64,000 nucleotides of DNA from Acholeplasmataceae bacterium UBA6150 (GTDB taxonomy: Bacteria; Bacillota_I; Bacilli_A; Acholeplasmatales; UBA5453), in NCBI GenBank assembly GCA_002423145.1, contig DIUU01000003.1:1-64000 (forward strand). The letters run 5' to 3'. Made by a program: the position numbers and the translations under genes. How positions within the stretch are numbered: position 1 is the first letter of the stretch; each line of letters opens with the position of its first letter. Of this stretch, positions 55,069-64,000 are shown in pieces. A model generated the notes under the pieces. The model was not told the origin of the DNA. It saw only the letters and a list, made by a program, of their open reading frames with translations, and ran no database searches.

Positions 55069-56237
55069 TGCGAAAAGCGTGGCTATTGTTGGCCTTTTCA
55101 CTGTTGGTTGGTTTGGGGATGAACTTAGCTCACCCTGTCACACCAGCCCATTTAGAAACCATCCAAATCCCTAAAGCCCTGTTTGGCGTTTTATTCGCCA
55201 GCATGAATTTAGGTCAATTTTTATTCGCCCCATTTTGGGGAAACCTAGGTGACCAAAAGAATCGAACCATGGTCGCTTTTATTGGTTTGGTTGGATACGC
55301 TATTTCTCAGTTTTTCTTTGGTTATGTTACCAATGTCTATTTAGTCATTTTAGTCCGCTTTACCGCAGGGATATTCGCGAGTGCGATATTATCCAATGGG
55401 CTAGCACACATTTCTGTGAATAAAAATTTCGGTACCCATAAAGCTAAATTGATTTCCCTGTTTGTGGCTTTTAATGTCATCGGATCGACCCTAGGTTATT
55501 ACATCGGTGGGTTCATCGGTGACCACTTTGTCGGTCAAGAATACATTTTAATGTATACCCAAGCCGTATTTAATGGGGGACTTGCGATATTAACACTACT
55601 CTTCCTTAAAATGGACGAAGAAGTCAAGGTTGTCAAAAAACGTCAAAGTGCGTTTGCTCAACTCTCACAAATTCAAAAACTCTCCAAAGAGTTATTCTTA
55701 TTGATCATCATCATCGCGTTGGTTTCGATTGCCCAAACCAATTTCTCGAAATATTTGGATTTATACATGACCGATTTGAGGTATTCACCTTCTCAAATTG
55801 GGTCATTGGTGTTTACCACAGGAATCATCACGCTCATCATGAGTTTCTTGGTAGTACCTAAATTAAACAAACACTTTAAAGAGACCAAAACCATCTTGGT
55901 GGTGGTCATCATCCAAGCCATTTTTACAGCCTTTACTTTCAGTTTAAATCAAGGACAGTTCTTGTTATGGGGTTACACCTTTTTCATGATTTATATCGCA
56001 GGGAAAGCCGTATATGAACCCACGATTGCGTATCATTTATCCAAATATACCGATGTCTCTCCTGGTGTGTTGATGGGGTCACGACAAAGTGCCATTTCAT
56101 TAGGAGCGATCATTGGCCCCTTGGTTGCGGGACTTATATACGATGACATTGGAGTTTATTTATTTCTCGTACTCTCTGGGATTTTAGCGTTTAGTGCACT
56201 TCTTTTATTCTTTTATTTAAAGCGGGTGAAAGTATGA
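55068..56237 (+). CDS. MFS transporter
   Basis: This 389-aa carrier has 12 membrane helices and the loop 2-3 signature GNLGDQKNRTMVAFIG. It belongs to the multidrug/sugar-efflux type of MFS proteins; the substrate is unknown. ATG 55068 overlaps the mnmA stop by one base (TGATG). The next gene, recD2, starts 4 bases before its stop. Confidence 0.88.
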   Translation: MRKAWLLLAFSLLVGLGMNLAHPVTPAHLETIQIPKALFGVLFASMNLGQFLFAPFWGNLGDQKNRTMVAFIGLVGYAISQFFFGYVTNVYLVILVRFTAGIFASAILSNGLAHISVNKNFGTHKAKLISLFVAFNVIGSTLGYYIGGFIGDHFVGQEYILMYTQAVFNGGLAILTLLFLKMDEEVKVVKKRQSAFAQLSQIQKLSKELFLLIIIIALVSIAQTNFSKYLDLYMTDLRYSPSQIGSLVFTTGIITLIMSFLVVPKLNKHFKETKTILVVVIIQAIFTAFTFSLNQGQFLLWGYTFFMIYIAGKAVYEPTIAYHLSKYTDVSPGVLMGSRQSAISLGAIIGPLVAGLIYDDIGVYLFLVLSGILAFSALLLFFYLKRVKV

Positions 56238-58435
56238 GAACTTTAATCGGTAATGTCACCCATTATTTATTTAGAAATCAAGAGAATGGCTATTCGATTG
56301 CGAAAGTGATGTTAGAGGATGAAACAGAAGTCATCATGACCGGGTATTTTCCCGAGTTATCCAAAGATGTTACCTACACATTTGACTGTGAAGAAACCAC
56401 CCACCCAAAATATGGGATTCAATATAAAGTCATTCAATTTGATAAAGCCAATGTTCAAAATAAAGAAGGTTTAATCGCCTATTTATCATCGGATTTATTC
56501 ACAGGGATTGGACCTGTCAAAGCTAGGAAAATGGTTGAACTTTTTGGGGATCAAACCATTAAGAAAATTTTAGATGATAAACTGATTCTCATGCAAGTGG
56601 GCTTAAACCGACTTCAAATAGAACGATTTTACCAACAACTGTATGATAACCAAGTCATTGAATCGACACTCGTTCAGTTGTATGGCTATGGGTTATCTTC
56701 CAGAATGGCGATGAAATTATTCAATAAATATAAAGACGAAACACTGTCGGTTTTACAAAAAAACCCCTACCGTTTGATTGAAGATATCGATGGCGTTGGG
56801 TTTCAAAAAGCCGATGCGATCGCAGCTTTATTTACCATTAAAAAAGACGACCCAAGACGCATTGAAGCGGCGATTTTATACGGGATCAAAACCTATTCAT
56901 TCTCGAAGGGTGACACCTTCATTTTTGATACACAACTCGATTATATTTACCAAATGATGTTGTCAGACATCGGCCTGGAGAAGATAGAAAAGGGTTTAAA
57001 TAGCCTCATCGATCAAGGCCAACTGTTGTGTGTGGATAACAAATATTTCTTAAAACAAATCTATGAAACAGAACTGTCTGTTTCCAATCATATCAAGCGA
57101 TTGATGGTTCAAATTGAAGACCGCTCCAATGAAATCATTAACCTCATTGAACGGGCTCAGTTTGATTTGGGTATTGAATACACAGAAAAACAAAAAGACG
57201 CTATATTATCGGCGTTAACCTCATCCATATCGGTTATCACAGGTGGACCTGGTACAGGGAAAACCACGGTGATCTCAGGGATATTATACGTGTATTCCAA
57301 ACTCCACCGGATCGATTTGACGATGGAATCGGCAAGTGAAGATATCTTGATGGTTGCTCCAACGGGGCGAGCTTCAAGGCGGATGCAAGCCGTGATGAAC
57401 GTCAAAGCGATGACGATTCATCGGGCACTTGGTTATAACTATGATGGCATTTTTTATTACAATGAAAACATCCAATTGCCACAGGATTTAATCGTTGTGG
57501 ACGAAGCGTCCATGATCGATATCTATTTGGCTGACAATCTCCTGAAATCCATTCCTGCACATACCCAGCTTATCATCGTGGGGGATGAAGACCAATTGCC
57601 TTCGGTTGGACCAGGCTATGTCTTAGGTGACATCATCGCCTCCAACCAAATTCCAGTCATCAGGCTCAAAGAAATACACCGTCAAGCGAAAAATTCAAAC
57701 ATCATATCGTTGGCCCAAGTGGTCAATGAACAACGGGTGGAAGATACCGATTTTGATTCTCAAGAAGACATCAAATTTATGAATTTAGAGTCTAGTAAAA
57801 TCATAGACGCGATTAGATATACCGTCAAAGCCGCCCTCGATTTAGGCTATGACTTATACGATGATATTCAAGTCTTGATTCCGATGTATAAAGGACCTTT
57901 AGGCATCGATGCAGTGAATAAAGTCTTACAAGAATCTTTAATGGATTTTAAGAAAACCATCACGTATGGTGAAAAAGTCTTTACCATTGGAGATAAAGTT
58001 ATTCAATTAGCGAATTCTCCTGAAAAAGGTATCATGAATGGGGATATTGGAATCATTAAAGATATATCAAAATCTAAAGACAATGAAGACATCATTTATA
58101 TTTCCTTTGATGACCACGTGATTCCGTTTCAAAAAGGCGATTTAGAGGATTTGAATCACGCCTACGCCATTTCTATCCATAAATCACAAGGCAGTGAATA
58201 TAAAGTCGTTATCATGCCCCTAGTGAGAGCTTACATGCGTTTATTGCGTAAGGAACTCCTGTATACAGGGATTACAAGAACCAAAACCCATCTATCCTTA
58301 TTAGGAGACTTAAACCTCATTGAACAGGCATCTAAAGTATTAAATGAAAAACGTCAAACACGATTGGCTCATTATTTGAATGAAACCATCGAATCGGTGG
58401 CAGTAGAACTATCACCTTACGATTTTCTTGAATAA
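56234..58435 (+). CDS. recD2: ATP-dependent RecD2-like DNA helicase
   Basis: This 733-aa superfamily 1B 5'-3' helicase has an N-terminal OB-like region and helix-hairpin-helix section (about 80-200; GIGPVKARKM), then Walker A GGPGTGKTT (about residue 337), VVDEASMID, GDEDQLPSVGPG, HKSQGSEYK and LLYTGITRTK. RecD2 works without RecBC in repair and fork restart. It ends the nadD operon; a terminator follows. Confidence 0.95.
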   Translation: MRTLIGNVTHYLFRNQENGYSIAKVMLEDETEVIMTGYFPELSKDVTYTFDCEETTHPKYGIQYKVIQFDKANVQNKEGLIAYLSSDLFTGIGPVKARKMVELFGDQTIKKILDDKLILMQVGLNRLQIERFYQQLYDNQVIESTLVQLYGYGLSSRMAMKLFNKYKDETLSVLQKNPYRLIEDIDGVGFQKADAIAALFTIKKDDPRRIEAAILYGIKTYSFSKGDTFIFDTQLDYIYQMMLSDIGLEKIEKGLNSLIDQGQLLCVDNKYFLKQIYETELSVSNHIKRLMVQIEDRSNEIINLIERAQFDLGIEYTEKQKDAILSALTSSISVITGGPGTGKTTVISGILYVYSKLHRIDLTMESASEDILMVAPTGRASRRMQAVMNVKAMTIHRALGYNYDGIFYYNENIQLPQDLIVVDEASMIDIYLADNLLKSIPAHTQLIIVGDEDQLPSVGPGYVLGDIIASNQIPVIRLKEIHRQAKNSNIISLAQVVNEQRVEDTDFDSQEDIKFMNLESSKIIDAIRYTVKAALDLGYDLYDDIQVLIPMYKGPLGIDAVNKVLQESLMDFKKTITYGEKVFTIGDKVIQLANSPEKGIMNGDIGIIKDISKSKDNEDIIYISFDDHVIPFQKGDLEDLNHAYAISIHKSQGSEYKVVIMPLVRAYMRLLRKELLYTGITRTKTHLSLLGDLNLIEQASKVLNEKRQTRLAHYLNETIESVAVELSPYDFLE

Positions 58436-58448
58436 TAATCCTTAAACC

Positions 58449-58475
58449 AAACACCCATTTAAACGGGTGTTTTAT
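58449..58475 (+). terminator. Terminator after recD2
   Basis: AAACACCC (58449-58456) pairs with GGGTGTTT (58465-58472), then T-rich sequence. Confidence 0.8.
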
Positions 58476-58617
58476 TTTTAAATAATTATATTCCGCATTT
58501 ATTACTAAAATATTAATAGTTTGTGGTGCAAAGTATTTTTTTAAAAAAAGATATCGTTGTATAATTTCGAGTAATGGTGAACATATCAAAAGATATCACC
58601 GGACTGGAGAAATGAAC

Positions 58618-61515
58618 ATGATTAAAAAAGTGTTCGGTTTGTTTGTTGTATTGAGTTTTGTTTTGATTTTGGCTGCCTGTAGAGAACCATCAGCCATTCA
58701 AAAATCCTTTGAAGAACAGTCATTGGATTACTCGATTCACTTGAAAGCTTTAACCTATTCTGGGTATTTAAGTACAGTAGACAGTTACCATACTTATACC
58801 GCACAATTTGAAGGTGATAGCGAACCTAAAACGTATGGTGTGAACAGAAGAATTTTCGCTTATACCGATGTACAATACAAAAAACTATTTTTAGATCTCG
58901 GTATCAAAGAAAGGGATTTCTATTGCTTACCAAGTTTTGATACCTTCATGAAAAATACCATTATGGATTCAGAACATCTTCGTAAATCCTTTATTTTGTA
59001 TTTAAACATTACAGATTTTCGTGCGCAATTTGTGGACGTTCCAACACTACATGGTGATCGTTTCACTGTAGGAAGATATACTGAATTGGGAAATGGAAAA
59101 TTTGGTGGCGGTTCCATTCATACCAACCTTGATTTTGCTGATTTTTCAAATGAAGAGGGCATATTTACTCACGAGATGTACTATGAACATTTTAACGAAA
59201 AGTATACCTTCGAACAAATCGACGCACTGCTCCTTGAAAGAGCAGAAAGAACGGTTGGTCTTATTGATGTCGTTAAATATAAATATGGTCATTATATTGT
59301 ACCAAACGAAATTTTCTGGCCAAGTGGTGTAGAACTACCTGCGCCGGGGAATTATTGTAGTGTACCTAAACTGATTGAATATGAAACAGAAACCAGTGGA
59401 TTCCAAGGTATTATCAAGGATGCAGCAACCTTAACAGAATTAAATGGTGAGAATGCCTATACCACATTCGCACCAACCAACACAGTGATTAAAGAAGCAC
59501 TAGATCAAGATCGCAATGCATTTACAAAAAGAGATTTCAGCAATGCCGGTGACCAAATCATACGCGACCATACCGTAGCTGGTAGTTATAGTTTCGCAGA
59601 ATTGCGTGACAGGGCACCATTCACCTTAGAATCGTTGTCTGGCAATAAGTTGCGTGTCGTTTCAGATGGCAGGCGGGTCTTTGTCAATGGTTATGAATTA
59701 ACTAACCCGGACATGGTAGCCAAAAATGGGTTTGTTCATAGCATTAAAGGTATTTTATACGACCGAAATCGTGGATTGGGTTATGATTTTGTAGACGTGA
59801 TGGACGATGTTGAAGATCTGTTGACATGGGTTAACCACATTGAAGTTTTAGGCTTAGAACCTCAATTATCCACAGATGAATTAACCATTTTAGCAACCAC
59901 TAAGAAAGGTTATGAAGCTTGGCTATCCGCCAGTGGATTGTCAATCGATAACCCACTCGATCATGATATCATCACCGAAACCATACTATCTCAAGTCATC
60001 GGTGGCGCATATTCTAAAGAACAATTACTCGAGATCACCAAGAATGCACCAGTTCAATTTGAAACACTGGTAGAAGACGTCTTCATCACCATATCTCAGG
60101 ATGCAGAAAAAGCATTGTACGCAGATGGTGTATTGATTCCATTCAAACCTAAAGAAGCTTCCAATGGATTTGTGTATGAAATAGATGATGTTCTTATACC
60201 TCAAGAACCAATCCTCATCTTTGATTTAATCAGTTCCCTCGATGAAATCTCACGTTTTGATGACTTATTGGATATCCTTGCTCAAAACGCGATTTTCCTC
60301 AATGGTGAAAGTTATACATTCTTCACACCACTCAATGATCCAATATTGGATTGGATGATCGAAACCAATATCGACATCTTTAGTCCAAATAACATTGATC
60401 AAGTGGTCGCCTTTGTCTATGCACATACAGCAGTAGGTGTCTACACAAGACAAGAATTACTATCATTGTCATTGAATCAACCATTAAACATTGAATCCTT
60501 AATACCGGATGTATTCATCACGATTTCACAAGACATTGAAGGCAATCTCTATGCGAATGATGTCCTTATTGTGGATAGTTATGACGCAATCAATGGCGCG
60601 GTACATACATTGAATGGTACCATAGAACCAGAAGTAACAAATACGCTATTGGATAACTTAAACTTAGCAGGTGCGTTCAGTATTTTTATTCAGCTCTTGG
60701 AACAAGCATCTCTTGACTACTTGTTAACACAACCTACCCCAATGCATACCGTGGTTGCTCCAACAAATCAAGCGTTTGAAAACCTGATGCTAGAACTTCA
60801 AATTAATTTAGAAACGTTACTTGCTTTGGAAGGGTTAGAAAACATCTTGAGATACCACTTCATCCCAGGTGTGGTTTCCATGGCTACTCTTAACACCTTA
60901 TACAATGATGATTTGACTTCTTTAAACACCTTACTCAATGATAGATTCATCCTCATCGATAAAGACTTTGAAAACCAAATCACATTGAATGGCTTTAATT
61001 TAAGTCCAATACATGGCGCTGTAGATAATGGTTATCTTTATTTCATTGATACTGTACTCATCCCTGAACCATTTGAAGAAGAACCTGTAATGGGCAACCT
61101 CATAGAAGTATTGACTGAAGGTGGCGTGTTTGAAATATTTGTTCAAGCTCTTCAAACAACGGGATTAGATTTATTATTGGTTGGTACCGATAGCTATACT
61201 GTATTCGCACCACTCGATGGGTATTTCCAAGTTAAGATCATTCTAGAAGAAATCACTTTAGAAACATTACTAGCTGACCCAAGTTTATTAGAATTCCTAA
61301 AATCTCACATTGTTTTAGGGACATGGGACGCGGATAGTCTTAAAGCGTTACTTCTTAGTGGTCAAGATACCATTTATACTTTAAACAATACACCACTAGT
61401 CATCACACAAGAAGGGGATTACCTCTTCATTAATGGCAAAGATATCATCGTGCCTAATATGCTCGCAACCAATGGTGTGATACACTCCATGGCTGGATTC
61501 CTCATCACTAATTAG
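58618..61515 (+). CDS. Surface lipoprotein with five fasciclin (FAS1) domains
   Basis: This 965-aa protein starts at ATG 58618 after GGAG; the earlier ATG is too close to that site. The signal and lipobox is LILAACR. After an unknown region (30-260), FAS1 domains lie at about 262-385, 396-525, 533-665, 668-815 and 827-965. Typical motifs recur: YTTFAPTN, YTFFTPLND, HTVVAPTNQAF, YTVFAPLD, and repeated VDN/NGV...HxI/L...I/L-x-P. FAS1 domains mediate adhesion. TATAAT at 58560-58565 is its likely -10. Confidence 0.9.
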   Translation: MIKKVFGLFVVLSFVLILAACREPSAIQKSFEEQSLDYSIHLKALTYSGYLSTVDSYHTYTAQFEGDSEPKTYGVNRRIFAYTDVQYKKLFLDLGIKERDFYCLPSFDTFMKNTIMDSEHLRKSFILYLNITDFRAQFVDVPTLHGDRFTVGRYTELGNGKFGGGSIHTNLDFADFSNEEGIFTHEMYYEHFNEKYTFEQIDALLLERAERTVGLIDVVKYKYGHYIVPNEIFWPSGVELPAPGNYCSVPKLIEYETETSGFQGIIKDAATLTELNGENAYTTFAPTNTVIKEALDQDRNAFTKRDFSNAGDQIIRDHTVAGSYSFAELRDRAPFTLESLSGNKLRVVSDGRRVFVNGYELTNPDMVAKNGFVHSIKGILYDRNRGLGYDFVDVMDDVEDLLTWVNHIEVLGLEPQLSTDELTILATTKKGYEAWLSASGLSIDNPLDHDIITETILSQVIGGAYSKEQLLEITKNAPVQFETLVEDVFITISQDAEKALYADGVLIPFKPKEASNGFVYEIDDVLIPQEPILIFDLISSLDEISRFDDLLDILAQNAIFLNGESYTFFTPLNDPILDWMIETNIDIFSPNNIDQVVAFVYAHTAVGVYTRQELLSLSLNQPLNIESLIPDVFITISQDIEGNLYANDVLIVDSYDAINGAVHTLNGTIEPEVTNTLLDNLNLAGAFSIFIQLLEQASLDYLLTQPTPMHTVVAPTNQAFENLMLELQINLETLLALEGLENILRYHFIPGVVSMATLNTLYNDDLTSLNTLLNDRFILIDKDFENQITLNGFNLSPIHGAVDNGYLYFIDTVLIPEPFEEEPVMGNLIEVLTEGGVFEIFVQALQTTGLDLLLVGTDSYTVFAPLDGYFQVKIILEEITLETLLADPSLLEFLKSHIVLGTWDADSLKALLLSGQDTIYTLNNTPLVITQEGDYLFINGKDIIVPNMLATNGVIHSMAGFLITN

Positions 61516-61530
61516 TCACATTTTAATAAA

Positions 61531-61567
61531 AAAATACCAAATCTGAGTAATCCGATTTGGTATTTTT
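61531..61567. terminator. Bidirectional terminator between the FAS1 and CotH genes
   Basis: AAAATACCAAATC (61531-61543) pairs with GATTTGGTATTTT (61554-61566), with A and T runs outside. Confidence 0.85.
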
Positions 61568-61570
61568 GTT

Positions 61571-63205
61571 TTAATTTTTAGTGTAGTTGTTGAGCCATTG
61601 ATTGCGTGAAATGAGCCACTGTTTAACGGCTCGTTGATCACTGGTATAATTGTTATGCCATTGCCATTTTAAAGCGTCTCTAGAAAACGATTGGTGGTAT
61701 AAATCGGTTAACTCAAATGTATGGTTAATAATCATTGTGATATCACTGGTAACGGCTTGGTAACGAGATTTAAAGCGTGAAATGAATGCGGGTTGGGTCA
61801 TCAATGAGATGAACCATTCACTGCTGGTGAAATCGGTATGGTATCGAGCAGAATCTCCGACATAAATGCCACTGGTTGAACTGTCTCCTCGAGAAATACC
61901 AGCGGTGAAATCGAAGTCCCAAATGGGTCCGAAGAAGAGTTTTCCGTTGGGTTTTTTGTACATATAAAATGAACTCCAACCCGTATCGGTATTTTTGAAG
62001 AGTTCATGGATGATGTACATATCCACCATCGAATCCATATCGACTAAGTTTAATAAGGTATTGAAATCGTTATTAAGGATGGCATTGGATACTTGAGTCA
62101 GATAGTTTTTTATATAGGTTACTTGTCCGCGGTATATCGATTCATCGGTAAAAGCTGGGTAATCTTGTGGGTCTGGCGAATGTACTGTAAAGGCGTATCT
62201 TAAACCAGGCACCCAAAAATAGTCGATACCTTCAATACCTGATGCGTAAGAATCGTATTCAAGTAAGTAGCCTGTATCGTTGATGCCATAATCAGAGTCG
62301 ATATCAACTCTACCATTGTCGACTCTAACGTGTTCCATCCATTGATACACACCGTGATATAGTCCATTAACAAATACTTCAACCAGGGTGTTTTCACTCG
62401 TATATTCAATGTTATCTAAAACCGATTTGGTTATTTTAAACGCTAAATGACTTCTTAAACCACTGAAATCATGACCACCGGGCACGATGACCCAATGACG
62501 TGATGATTCTTCAGAAAACACAGATTGTTTTTCGTTGAATTTTATTCGATAACTTTTTTGTTCATAGCTCCACCATGAACCATTACCACGGCCTCTAAAT
62601 TCAGCAGATACATTTTCAATTAACCAAGTTTCATCTGGATTAATGATGGAGATTTGAGCATTCACATAGTCGTCTTTTGTTACAAAATCAATGGAATGAG
62701 GTAATTGAATGGATAACACTGGTAGCGCATAAGTACGTATTTTAAAGGTAGAATAAAGGGCTAAGTTTTTATCTGGCATGGTTGTATACGTTTCACCCAG
62801 TGTATCCAACCAACCCTTAAAATAATACCCAAAAGGTGCGCTTAACGTGGGTGATTGAATCGGGTCTCCATACGTGACATCTCGTTCTATATAGACAGAA
62901 TCATTCCGATATAATGTCAATCGGTAGGTATTGGCTTGCCACTTAGCATATAAGGAGATATCATCGTCGGGTAAGGATGAAAAATCAAATGCGTTGGATT
63001 CGTCATCTATGGTAAACCATCCCAAAAATGTATGACCTGTTTTTAACGGGTCAACCGGTTGAATGAAATCTTTATGGTTATGCTTAACCTCATATAAAAT
63101 AACACCATCACTGACGAATTGAATGGTATATGAAGGGGACTTGGAACAAGCAACTAACGTAAATATGGATATAATTGTTAGGAGTATAATAATACTTTTC
63201 TTCAT
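61571..63205 (-). CDS. CotH-domain lipoprotein with InlB-type B repeats
   Basis: This 544-aa protein starts at ATG 63205 after GAGGTG; six extra codons in the longer frame are unlikely. The lipobox is FTLVAC. Two InlB B-repeat/Listeria-Bacteroides modules (about 28-145) show HTFLGWFTIDDE, SLYAKWQ, and YYFKGWLDTLGE. A CotH kinase-type domain (about 165-540) shows EFRGRGNGSWW, KSYRIKF, VEVFVNGLYHGVYQWME and FGPIWDFDFTAG. CotH proteins phosphorylate surface proteins; here it sits on the outer membrane face. Confidence 0.88.
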   Translation of the reverse strand: MKKSIIILLTIISIFTLVACSKSPSYTIQFVSDGVILYEVKHNHKDFIQPVDPLKTGHTFLGWFTIDDESNAFDFSSLPDDDISLYAKWQANTYRLTLYRNDSVYIERDVTYGDPIQSPTLSAPFGYYFKGWLDTLGETYTTMPDKNLALYSTFKIRTYALPVLSIQLPHSIDFVTKDDYVNAQISIINPDETWLIENVSAEFRGRGNGSWWSYEQKSYRIKFNEKQSVFSEESSRHWVIVPGGHDFSGLRSHLAFKITKSVLDNIEYTSENTLVEVFVNGLYHGVYQWMEHVRVDNGRVDIDSDYGINDTGYLLEYDSYASGIEGIDYFWVPGLRYAFTVHSPDPQDYPAFTDESIYRGQVTYIKNYLTQVSNAILNNDFNTLLNLVDMDSMVDMYIIHELFKNTDTGWSSFYMYKKPNGKLFFGPIWDFDFTAGISRGDSSTSGIYVGDSARYHTDFTSSEWFISLMTQPAFISRFKSRYQAVTSDITMIINHTFELTDLYHQSFSRDALKWQWHNNYTSDQRAVKQWLISRNQWLNNYTKN

Positions 63206-63350
63206 AGACACCTCAAAACACATGATACATATAGTAACATGTTTTCGCCTTAATATGCAAATATCCGCCTATTTGGAATTGAAATTGAAGAACAATCGTA
63301 AAAAAACCTTCAATCACAAATTCGACTAAAGGTATTTTATAGGGATGATG

Positions 63351-63611
63351 CTATATTTTTTTGACTCTAAGTCTTTGGAAGTTTTCAATCAAACGCTTGG
63401 TTTCTTCGGTCGTTAACACACGCCCATAAGAAATGATGACGTTATCGATGATCAATCCTGGGGTTCTCAATAACCCGGATTGGGCGATTGACTTCATGTC
63501 AGTGACATAAAGAATAGTCGCATCCAAACCCATCTCAGAAACGGCCTTTGTTACATTTTCATGTAGCTTTTTACAATTGGCACAACCTGAACCTAATACT
63601 TTGATTTCCAT
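63351..63611 (-). CDS. TM0996/MTH895-type glutaredoxin-like protein
   Basis: This 86-aa thioredoxin-fold protein has redox motif GCANCKK (Cys10, Cys13) and cis-Pro in LRTPGLIID. The small family is often found beside a YraQ/DUF318 permease, as here. It may transfer reducing power for metal or arsenic handling. GGAGG lies before the start. Confidence 0.88.
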   Translation of the reverse strand: MEIKVLGSGCANCKKLHENVTKAVSEMGLDATILYVTDMKSIAQSGLLRTPGLIIDNVIISYGRVLTTEETKRLIENFQRLRVKKI

Positions 63612-63623
63612 GTCTAAATCCTC

Positions 63624-64000
63624 CTATAGGAATAAATAACCGAATGCATTAAACAAATAACCAACCAACAATATACCGACAGTGACGATGCCAACGAAAG
63701 TCACCAGTAACTTGGTTTTAACCACTTTTTTCAACATCACGATCGATGGTAAAGATAACGCCGTTACAGCCATCATGAATGAAAGTACGGTACCTAAACC
63801 GACCCCTTTTAACACCAACGCTTCAGCAATCGGTAGGGTACCGAAAATATCGGCGTACATCGGAATACCAACGAGGGTTGCGAGAACCACAGAGAATGGA
63901 TTATCTTTTCCTAAAATCGCTTCGATGAAGGATTGTGGGATATAACCGTGAATAATCGCTCCAATGCCTACCCCAATCAACACATATAACCATACCTTAT
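63624..64000 (-). CDS. Permease (YraQ/DUF318-like), cut by the window end
   Basis: The frame is open to base 64000 and continues beyond; at least four membrane helices are seen. HGYIPQSFIEAILGKDNPFSVVLATLVGIPMYAD matches the DUF318/ArsP-type permease pattern. The glutaredoxin-like gene is 12 bases downstream. The ATG near 63983 is probably internal. Confidence 0.75.
   Translation of the reverse strand, partial: KVWLYVLIGVGIGAIIHGYIPQSFIEAILGKDNPFSVVLATLVGIPMYADIFGTLPIAEALVLKGVGLGTVLSFMMAVTALSLPSIVMLKKVVKTKLLVTFVGIVTVGILLVGYLFNAFGYLFL

Noticed and set aside
1..64000. CRISPR array or prophage
   Set aside because: No regular spaced repeats, no phage structural or integrase genes apart from the IS3 transposase.

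Overview
The window is AT-rich bacterial DNA read with the standard code: TGG is the only tryptophan codon and TGA works as a stop, for example at the ends of the RlmCD-like, NadD and MnmA genes. Gene families, lipoprotein-rich surface proteins, rsmH standing outside any cell-wall/division cluster, and the absence of peptidoglycan genes here suggest an Acholeplasma-like Mollicute or a close low-GC Firmicutes relative. That placement is an inference from content, not a database result. No tRNA, rRNA or CRISPR was seen.

Region 1 (1-10888) is an RHS/WapA-like polymorphic-toxin island. A giant secreted RHS protein on the minus strand (6857-1884) has lost its end at a 1354-bp IS3-family element (542-1895). 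Beyond the IS lies a detached minus-strand RHS tip with a glycine-rich membrane segment (541-1). Upstream of the giant gene and facing the other way are two orphan RHS C-terminal cassettes (7045-8196 and 8766-9610). They share a perfect 253-bp core and carry unrelated tails: one glycine-rich, one with a HERGH zinc-peptidase motif. Each is followed by small genes that are candidate immunity genes. The minus-strand tip is the inverted counterpart of the same core, so recombination could in principle have flipped the RHS body between tips.

Region 2 (10957-17323) holds pepT on the minus strand, then a plus-strand operon: an unknown protein, a DUF2089-like HTH protein, a previously unlisted 41-aa ORF, a SHOCT/YvlB-like protein, and a heterodimeric ABC exporter. 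Its promoter is preceded by phased 21-bp repeats.

Region 3 (17340-25310) is a second, complete RHS/WapA-like gene (2062 aa) ending in a GIY-YIG nuclease domain and followed by a DUF4259-like putative immunity gene. Downstream lies a deletion remnant of a further RHS gene with a duplicated promoter region.

Region 4 (25342-64000) is mostly housekeeping and transport. In order it carries: an MgtE pair; M32 carboxypeptidase, L-serine dehydratase and a 23S rRNA uridine methyltransferase; a MacB-like ABC protein; an O-antigen-ligase-like membrane protein; an MBL hydrolase; a YoeB/YefM toxin-antitoxin pair; cysK-cysE; a siderophore-type iron ABC transporter; secG; a HEPN/MNT toxin-antitoxin pair; yceD-rpmF; an LtaS-like enzyme, rsmH and a PLD protein; a DUF2804 protein; a PlsC-Fur pair; nadD-nadE-mnmA-MFS-recD2; a five-FAS1-domain lipoprotein; a CotH-domain lipoprotein; and a glutaredoxin-like protein with a permease cut by the window end.

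The most unusual content is the RHS system: three or more loci, swappable tips, an IS-linked deletion, a silent duplicate, and different toxin and partner pairs.
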